From NCBI GenBank assembly GCA_039105265.1, contig JAPFFF010000030.1, positions 1,364,001-1,428,000 on the forward strand: a DNA stretch of 64,000 bases, written 5' to 3'. Shown here piece after piece: positions 58,500-64,000 of this stretch. The notes under the pieces were generated by a model that did not search any database, had not been told where the DNA came from, and saw only the letters and a list, made by a program, of their open reading frames with translations. Made by a program: the position numbers and the translations under genes. How positions within the stretch are numbered: position 1 is the first letter of the stretch; each line of letters opens with the position of its first letter. This stretch comes from Tritrichomonas musculus (lineage: Eukaryota > Parabasalia > Tritrichomonadida > Tritrichomonadidae).

Positions 58500-60263
58500 A
58501 TGTTCACAATAGAGCAAGCAGGTAGCATCAAGAAAGTGAATACTATAGACGAACTTATCATTGATTATATAAGAAAGTATTCATGTCAAGGTGGTTTGCA
58601 AGGAGTGAATACTGAAGAAATCAAAAAAATGCTGGAGCCGTATGCACTTTTGACAGACTTATTTGAATTTCTTAAGACTGAAGAATTTAATAAAGAAATA
58701 ATGAAATATGTATCAAATGAGGAACTTGAGAATGAATATCGTAAGAAAAATGATCTTACTTATGAAAATACAACACTCTTAACTACGACTGCAGCAGATG
58801 AAAGATATAACAGAAAAGATGATATTCCTACTGTAGTAAATTCACAGCAGTATGATGAAAGTTCTACCACTAATGATGTTGCTGTACCTACTGTAAAATT
58901 AGTAGAAGAACTAACAAAATATAATTTGTTTAAGTATGATGCAGAAAAGAATGAAATTGTGATGACAAACACAGATAATAATAAATATGTGTCTTTAGAA
59001 TCACATTATGGTAGACCTGCTTTGAAGATTATAAATTATGATTCTTCTTATAATGAAGCTAGTTTTGGAGCTACACCCTGTGGTTTTTTAATAAGTGATA
59101 TAAATGATAATATTATTCTTCATTACGATAAAGATGACAAACAAACTTTATTAGCAAATCCCTGTAATCTTGAGGATCAGAAACCTTTTCTTACAGAAGT
59201 CACTGTAAATGACCTATATAACAGGAAAGATTGTACTCTAGCTATAAAGGCTGTGTTTGAAGACGGGAGTTCTACCTCATTCACTATTACACATAATGTA
59301 AGCACAAATGACAAAGAAGTATATGTAAAAATAGAAGATACATCTGACTATGTAGCAAATTATGTTGCTTATGAGAGTGATAAAGTTGGCTATATCAAGT
59401 GTAATGTAGATAATGAAACTACAATCTTGTTTGTAAAAGCTGTAACAGAAAATGTTTTTACTTATGGAGATTATACTTATGATGTTAGTAATGGTAGAAT
59501 CACTACTCTAGAAACAGTAGCGAAGTTAACAAAGTTTGTTCCAAGTATAGTATACAATGATAAGGTTACTAAGTTTTGTAAAATTCAGCTTAACGCTAAT
59601 TGTCCTTCAAGTATCTCTGTTGCTACTGATTTCAATGGTAGAGATATAACTTCTTTGTATTCATTCGGAAATTGTTCTAAAACTGTAATTCATATAGATT
59701 TCACTAACTTTGATATTTCTAATGTTACAATTTGCTCAGATTTTGCTAATAAATGTAATAACCTAGAGACTATAAAATTTGATAAGAGATATAGTAATAA
59801 TTTATGTAAGTATTTCGATTGGATGTTTATAGAATGCCGTAAACTAAAGGAAGTTGATTTATCTATGTTCTATTCGAGGAATGTGGAAAATATTGGAAGT
59901 ATATTTATGGCTTGTATAGTTTTAGAAGTTATAGATATTTCAAACTTAATCATAACAGCCATGTCTCAGTCTTGTACCGGTATGTTTTCGGATTGCCGTA
60001 ACCTAAAAATATTGTATATACATGAAAGTATGCAGGATCTTATTTCTTACGTTTTTGAATACAAAGGTAACGTAAAATTAGTGAAATCAACTTATAAAGG
60101 TAGAGAATGTTATATTGCAGAAAATCATCTTGAAGAAGTACGTAATAATGATTGTGCTCTGAAAACTGATATTCCTACTGTAGTAAATTCACAACAATAT
60201 GACGAAAGTTCTACCACAAATGATGTTGCTGTGCCTACTGTAAAATTAGTAGAGAAGAACTAA
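58500..60263 (+). CDS. Maverick fibre-like protein, first part, frameshifted at 60252
   Basis: The frame starts at 58500. It contains two copies of a module beginning DDIPTVVNSQQYDESSTTND (near 58818) and its partner (near 60170). Between them, about residues 342-513, lies a DUF285/BspA-like leucine-rich segment (FANKCNNLETIKF; FIECRKLKEVDLSMF; MFSDCRNLKILYI). Compared with the first module, the second copy has two extra bases (GA at about 60252-60253), which give a TAA at 60261. The protein would be about 940 residues if intact. Receptor binding is inference. Confidence 0.75.
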   Translation: MFTIEQAGSIKKVNTIDELIIDYIRKYSCQGGLQGVNTEEIKKMLEPYALLTDLFEFLKTEEFNKEIMKYVSNEELENEYRKKNDLTYENTTLLTTTAADERYNRKDDIPTVVNSQQYDESSTTNDVAVPTVKLVEELTKYNLFKYDAEKNEIVMTNTDNNKYVSLESHYGRPALKIINYDSSYNEASFGATPCGFLISDINDNIILHYDKDDKQTLLANPCNLEDQKPFLTEVTVNDLYNRKDCTLAIKAVFEDGSSTSFTITHNVSTNDKEVYVKIEDTSDYVANYVAYESDKVGYIKCNVDNETTILFVKAVTENVFTYGDYTYDVSNGRITTLETVAKLTKFVPSIVYNDKVTKFCKIQLNANCPSSISVATDFNGRDITSLYSFGNCSKTVIHIDFTNFDISNVTICSDFANKCNNLETIKFDKRYSNNLCKYFDWMFIECRKLKEVDLSMFYSRNVENIGSIFMACIVLEVIDISNLIITAMSQSCTGMFSDCRNLKILYIHESMQDLISYVFEYKGNVKLVKSTYKGRECYIAENHLEEVRNNDCALKTDIPTVVNSQQYDESSTTNDVAVPTVKLVEKN

Positions 60264-61321
60264 CAAAAGATAATTTGTTTGCGTATGATGAAGTAAATAA
60301 TTCTATAGTAATGGCGAACACCGATAATAGTAAACATGTGTCTTTAGAATCAAATTATGGAGATCCTGCTTTGAAGATTATAAATTATGGTTCTTCTTAT
60401 AATGAAGTTAATTTTGGTCTCACACATAGCACTTTTATAATTTCTGATGATTCTAATAAAGATTTCTTTAGATATGATAAATATGATAAGAAAACTTATC
60501 TTCAAAATCCATGTAATATTAATTTCGAACCTCTACTTACAGAAGCTGCTGCAAATGAAAAATATGTAAAAACTACTGGGAATTCTACTATAGAAGGTAC
60601 AATAAATATACACCCACAGTATAATACTGTTATTAATGCTTGTTATGAAAATAATAAGGGTAAATATATAGTTTTTGGTGAAACTGAGGAGAAAAAAGCA
60701 GAATTCTCATACAGATATAATACAGAAGGAAGTTGTGGCCAGTTTAATATAAATGTTGATAATGGACAACTTTTAAATGTTACTAGAAAAAGTTTTCAAG
60801 AAACACATACTAGACTATATAGTAATTTAAATATTAGTGGTAATTTATCTGTATCAGGAACAATAACAGGAACAATAGCAAACAGCAATACTATTACTCA
60901 CTACGCTCCTATAGAAACTTCTGTAAATTCTATTTCTGACTTCATAGTTGGTGCTCCTGTGTATCTTACTGGAAATGTGTACAAGAGAAAGAATGATACT
61001 TGGGAGGAATCTACTGCAGAGGACACCACAGATTGTATTTGCTCAGTGAAAACACAAGGAACATGGAAAGAGTATATAGGAATTTGCACAAAAATAGATA
61101 CCAAGAATAATTCAGTAACATTCGCTTCCCATGGCGATTACCTTGTGCGTGTCACAGATTCATCATGTTATTGTACAGGTGACGAAGTTTTTATAGATGA
61201 TGACAATAAACTAAAGATTCTTGCTGGTGCTACTGCAGTAACTGCAAAAATAAGAAGGATGACAGTAGGAATTATTACTAGTATCATAAACACAAATATG
61301 CTTGCAGTTTTTAAGGCATAA
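60254..61321 (+). CDS. Maverick fibre-like protein, second part (frameshift continuation)
   Basis: Continues the fibre in another frame, without an ATG at its start: EELTKDNLFAYDEV ... LESNYGDPALKIINYGSSY repeats the first module. Beta-rich repeats follow (NLNISGNLSVSGTITGTI, typical of tail-fibre stems). The C-terminal 145 residues match the end of the element 1 fibre (THYAPIETSVNSISDF, TTDCICSVK, ITFASHGDY-like, RRMTVGIITSII, LAVFKA). Confidence 0.75.
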   Translation, partial: EELTKDNLFAYDEVNNSIVMANTDNSKHVSLESNYGDPALKIINYGSSYNEVNFGLTHSTFIISDDSNKDFFRYDKYDKKTYLQNPCNINFEPLLTEAAANEKYVKTTGNSTIEGTINIHPQYNTVINACYENNKGKYIVFGETEEKKAEFSYRYNTEGSCGQFNINVDNGQLLNVTRKSFQETHTRLYSNLNISGNLSVSGTITGTIANSNTITHYAPIETSVNSISDFIVGAPVYLTGNVYKRKNDTWEESTAEDTTDCICSVKTQGTWKEYIGICTKIDTKNNSVTFASHGDYLVRVTDSSCYCTGDEVFIDDDNKLKILAGATAVTAKIRRMTVGIITSIINTNMLAVFKA

Positions 61322-61613
61322 TTTTGTTAATTAGTTTGTCAGTCATATAAATTGAAAGATTGATGTTATATTTTTCTTTGAGTTCTCGTCTGACATATGA
61401 GATTTGTTTGTGCTTTGGTAGCTTTGTTATTTCATTTTTGTTATCTTCATTTTGTATATACTCCATAACTTGTTTTCTTTGTTCATCATTCATATTTTTG
61501 CTTTTGTTGAATGGAGCTGTTCTCTGTTTAGTTATTTTTGGTTTGTCTAATAAGCGATTTAATAACTGCTTGATTTCTAATAACTCTTTTATTATTTCTT
61601 GTTCGTTTGACAT
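61311..61613 (-). CDS. Small Maverick protein with KLPKHKQ motif (100 aa)
   Basis: Homologue of 1736-2143, without its acidic linker. N-terminal helix (IIKELLEIKQLLNRLL), then APFNKSKNMNDEQRKQVMEY, EITKLPKHKQISYVRRELKE and NINLSIYMTDKLI. Its 3' end overlaps the convergent fibre gene by 11 bases; it lies 52 bases after the polymerase start side on the minus strand. Confidence 0.7.
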   Translation of the reverse strand: MSNEQEIIKELLEIKQLLNRLLDKPKITKQRTAPFNKSKNMNDEQRKQVMEYIQNEDNKNEITKLPKHKQISYVRRELKEKYNINLSIYMTDKLINKIMP

Positions 61614-61665
61614 TACTGTTTAAAATAAAAATAAAAAACAAAAAACAAAAATAAGAATGAATTTT

Positions 61666-63972
61666 TTAATAAGAATAATCTTTTGCAGTGAGTCCAGTAA
61701 TGAAAGGTAAACAAGCTTGATTCTCTAGTACAATCATTTTTGTGTGTGAACCAGTTAAAGCATTTTTGTTAACAGTAACCTTTGACATAATATTGTTCTT
61801 CATTTGTAAGTTAATGTTCTTACCAACTTTAATAGTTTTTTCCATCAAAACTTCTTTATAATCATTACGTACAATATTGTTCTTCTTCAATGATACTCCT
61901 TTTAATTTCATAGCTTTTACTGTTTCATCATTATTCCATATTGTGTAGCATTTTGGTGCAAGTGCTATCATATGGTCTCCTACTTTCTCTATTGCACACC
62001 CCAAAAGTTTCTTTTCATCAGCAATATCATGAAGTTGTGGATTGGGAAAGAACTTATAAACATGCTTGCACCAAAATGATTCATCTTTGATAATATTGTT
62101 GAACAACTGTGATGGGGTTTCATCTTTGTTACCTGAAATGGCAAAGTAAGCAGAATCGGTGTCTCCTTCTATAAAATGAAGTCTATTCATATCCAAGCAC
62201 CTATTCATAAAATCATAGTAGAAGGTACAGTACCAGAATTTAGCATTATCTAATGTCCAAAATGATTCTTGTAAGCAGGTAGTGCAATGATAAGTTTTTG
62301 GTTGTTGTTGAATAATAAAGAGATCATCATTTAATTGAGCACCATTCACGTACGTTTGAGAAATAATATACTGATAAGCTTTGTTAGTATCACATATTTT
62401 TACTTTACAAAACTTCTCAGTGTTCATTCCATCGTAACCATACGAACCATTCATACTAATCTTGTAAAACTTTTCATTACCATTTGACTTCCCAGCAATA
62501 ATATCTTGTCGTTTCTTCATGAATGTAGTAACAAATTCACGAAATCCTGTATGAGCTTCATAAATTGAGACACTCTTTACATCCTCTAGCACTAAGCCAT
62601 GATCAAGTAAGAACCATAAATAGTAATTGCTAAATGTCATATATTCTCCATAAGTGTCAAGTAACATAGTAAGTTTGCGTTCTTCTTTGTCTAATGAGGC
62701 TAGTTTATGCTCTTGAAGATAAGAGTACATATAACTTCCTATTACTGATTCCTCATTTTTGATGTTGATGTTTCTGAAGACTGGAGGAAAATTAATGAAG
62801 TAATTGATCTTGCTTGCTGGACATACTAACTTTACTTTTGCTATGAATAAGTGTTTTGGATTTGGTTGGAATCTTGTTTTGCTAGTTATAATGTCTATTG
62901 CCTTTTGTTTTGATTGGTTGTCTTTAACATCTATTCTGCGTACGAAACTACCTGGCATGTACATAATTCCACCATGATATTTATTGAAATCATGTTTTGT
63001 AGAAGAAAACGATGAAGGGTACAAACTATTAAAATCAACTCCAACAACATGTGTCATTATATTTGGAGTGTCGTACGAAAGAACTTTATTATTGATTGCA
63101 TCGTACCTAAACTTATTAATATGTGTTTCACCTTTAATATTATATCTGTGCTGTACGTTTGATAGTCCTCCTGTTATGTTATTTCGTAAACTATAGTATT
63201 CTTGTTCATCGTTAATGAGAGTAGGTAAATGATTTAGTTTACAAAACTTCTTCAACTGAATTCTTAATGAGGTTATTTTTGGGTCATCACGTTTACGGAG
63301 CTTATTACATTCTACACAAGCGAGTTTGCAATTGCTCAATTCATGTCCAATATCGTTATCAATTCTATCAAGCGTTGGTTTGTTTACGTTTGTAAAATGT
63401 TCCTTACATAAATGGCAACAACCATTATTGTACATTTTCATAAATTCATCAAAATCAGAAACTGATATACATTTGTCAAGATTTCGCATGTTATTACTAT
63501 GGGTTTGATTATATTTTTGATCTTGCTTGTAATAACAGTCACATTTATATTTCCACCATTTGATTGTTGGTTTGAAGGAATTTTCTTTGTTAATTATGTC
63601 GTATTCAGTGGTCGGATCAAAATCTTTATAAGCAAGAGCGTACTTGATACATGCTGAACACTTTGATAATGATAAGTTTGATATCATGTCTACATTATAT
63701 TCAGCGTTCATAGCAATAAGATTGTCAATTGGCTTAATCATCATTTCTACATCATTATCATTATAAGCTAGTAAGTAATCCCATCTATTTTTGTAGTTCT
63801 TGCAATCATTTACATATTCTGCATAATCTTCCTTAGATAATGGGTTTCGTTGGTTCAAATAACTATAGAAGTCATCATAAGCAAATGGTTCTGTTACAGA
63901 TAAAACTTCATTGTAATTATCACTATTGATAGCCTCATACGGAAAGACTCCCTTGTTACTGTTGGTTTCACC
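61666..63972 (-). CDS. Protein-primed DNA polymerase B, Maverick copy 2 (5' part absent)
   Basis: Similar to the element 1 polymerase from TNSxKGVFPYEAINSDNYNE onward. Exo III YNDND, an embedded HNH motif (CHLCKEHF ... LDRIDNDIGHELSNC ... CVECN), motif A DFNSLYPSS, motif B KISMNGSYGYDG and motif C GDTDSAYFA are all present. Upstream of about 63972 the match stops and an in-frame TGA lies at 63973-63975, so Exo I, Exo II and the N-terminus are missing here. No ATG marks a new start. A break, or poor sequence at the window end, are the options. Confidence 0.85.
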   Translation of the reverse strand, partial: GETNSNKGVFPYEAINSDNYNEVLSVTEPFAYDDFYSYLNQRNPLSKEDYAEYVNDCKNYKNRWDYLLAYNDNDVEMMIKPIDNLIAMNAEYNVDMISNLSLSKCSACIKYALAYKDFDPTTEYDIINKENSFKPTIKWWKYKCDCYYKQDQKYNQTHSNNMRNLDKCISVSDFDEFMKMYNNGCCHLCKEHFTNVNKPTLDRIDNDIGHELSNCKLACVECNKLRKRDDPKITSLRIQLKKFCKLNHLPTLINDEQEYYSLRNNITGGLSNVQHRYNIKGETHINKFRYDAINNKVLSYDTPNIMTHVVGVDFNSLYPSSFSSTKHDFNKYHGGIMYMPGSFVRRIDVKDNQSKQKAIDIITSKTRFQPNPKHLFIAKVKLVCPASKINYFINFPPVFRNINIKNEESVIGSYMYSYLQEHKLASLDKEERKLTMLLDTYGEYMTFSNYYLWFLLDHGLVLEDVKSVSIYEAHTGFREFVTTFMKKRQDIIAGKSNGNEKFYKISMNGSYGYDGMNTEKFCKVKICDTNKAYQYIISQTYVNGAQLNDDLFIIQQQPKTYHCTTCLQESFWTLDNAKFWYCTFYYDFMNRCLDMNRLHFIEGDTDSAYFAISGNKDETPSQLFNNIIKDESFWCKHVYKFFPNPQLHDIADEKKLLGCAIEKVGDHMIALAPKCYTIWNNDETVKAMKLKGVSLKKNNIVRNDYKEVLMEKTIKVGKNINLQMKNNIMSKVTVNKNALTGSHTKMIVLENQACLPFITGLTAKDYSY

Positions 63973-64000
63973 TCAGTAGTGATAGTGTATCAATAATCGG

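Larger units (their letters stand above)
45475..64000. mobile_element. Maverick/Polinton element 2 (right end outside or lost)
   Basis: A dense block of about 20 genes on both strands includes integrase, major capsid protein, packaging ATPase, polymerase B, HNH endonuclease and fibre. Spacers are often under 50 bases. I place the left border at 45475, where a repeated block begins, but I see no certain terminal inverted repeat. The fibre gene has a frameshift and polymerase homology ends near 63972. Confidence 0.85.

Overview
The window reads as nuclear DNA of a parabasalid protist, most likely Tritrichomonas or a close relative. The basis is an AT-rich sequence, no visible introns, intergenic DNA full of A/T runs, and parabasalid-type families (an ankyrin relic, RCC1-repeat kinases, a Ser/Phe-repeat surface protein, a BTB/tubby-like protein). 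Two large Maverick/Polinton DNA transposons lie at the ends. The assignment rests on protein recognition by eye; no search was run.

Layout. (1) 1-11083: part of a Maverick (element 1) with packaging ATPase (cut by the window edge), small structural-type proteins, a 1520-residue protein-primed DNA polymerase B, an HNH endonuclease and a fibre-like protein. It breaks off inside the fibre gene, directly against a kinase 3' fragment. (2) 11084-20656: a kinase relic, a Ser/Phe-repeat membrane protein, a phage-type pyocin-knob protein with a multiplied leader, a mariner-type MITE, a larger inverted-repeat unit, and a BTB/tubby-like gene. (3) 20657-29430: an AAAP amino-acid transporter, an ankyrin pseudogene, RCC1-kinase copy 1, a zinc-finger/ART pseudogene and a truncated tRNA-Ala. 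(4) 29466-35585: a long gene split into three frames. (5) 35586-45474: RCC1-kinase copy 2 in a segmental duplication, a chimeric RCC1-kinase pseudogene, an APC permease, a Myb-like/kinase protein and gene relics. (6) 45475-64000: a second, more complete Maverick (element 2) with major capsid protein, integrase, ATPase, polymerase B, HNH, fibre and many small genes.

The Mavericks are virus-like: polymerase B copies the element, the rve-type integrase inserts it, and the FtsK/HerA-type ATPase with the double-jelly-roll capsid protein would build and fill particles. Comparing the elements identifies genes otherwise easy to miss: a 39-43-residue membrane peptide next to the ATPase, a 191/195-residue protein with a shared N-terminal motif, a 100/135-residue small protein and a shared fibre C-terminus. 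Gene order differs greatly between the two, so they are not a recent duplication. Element 2 carries a 2-base frameshift in its fibre gene and polymerase homology that stops about 30 bases from the window end, so it may no longer be autonomous.

The most interesting signals are: unrelated genes set in duplicated 5' and 3' flanks in element 2 (45475-47080); the RCC1-kinase pair, whose sensor halves are nearly identical but differ mainly at amino-acid-changing sites while the kinase halves are divergent; an HNH domain inside both Maverick polymerases; a small amphipathic lysine-rich protein beside the capsid gene; a DUF285/BspA-like adhesin module in a Maverick fibre; and a phage pyocin-knob domain in a eukaryotic genome.
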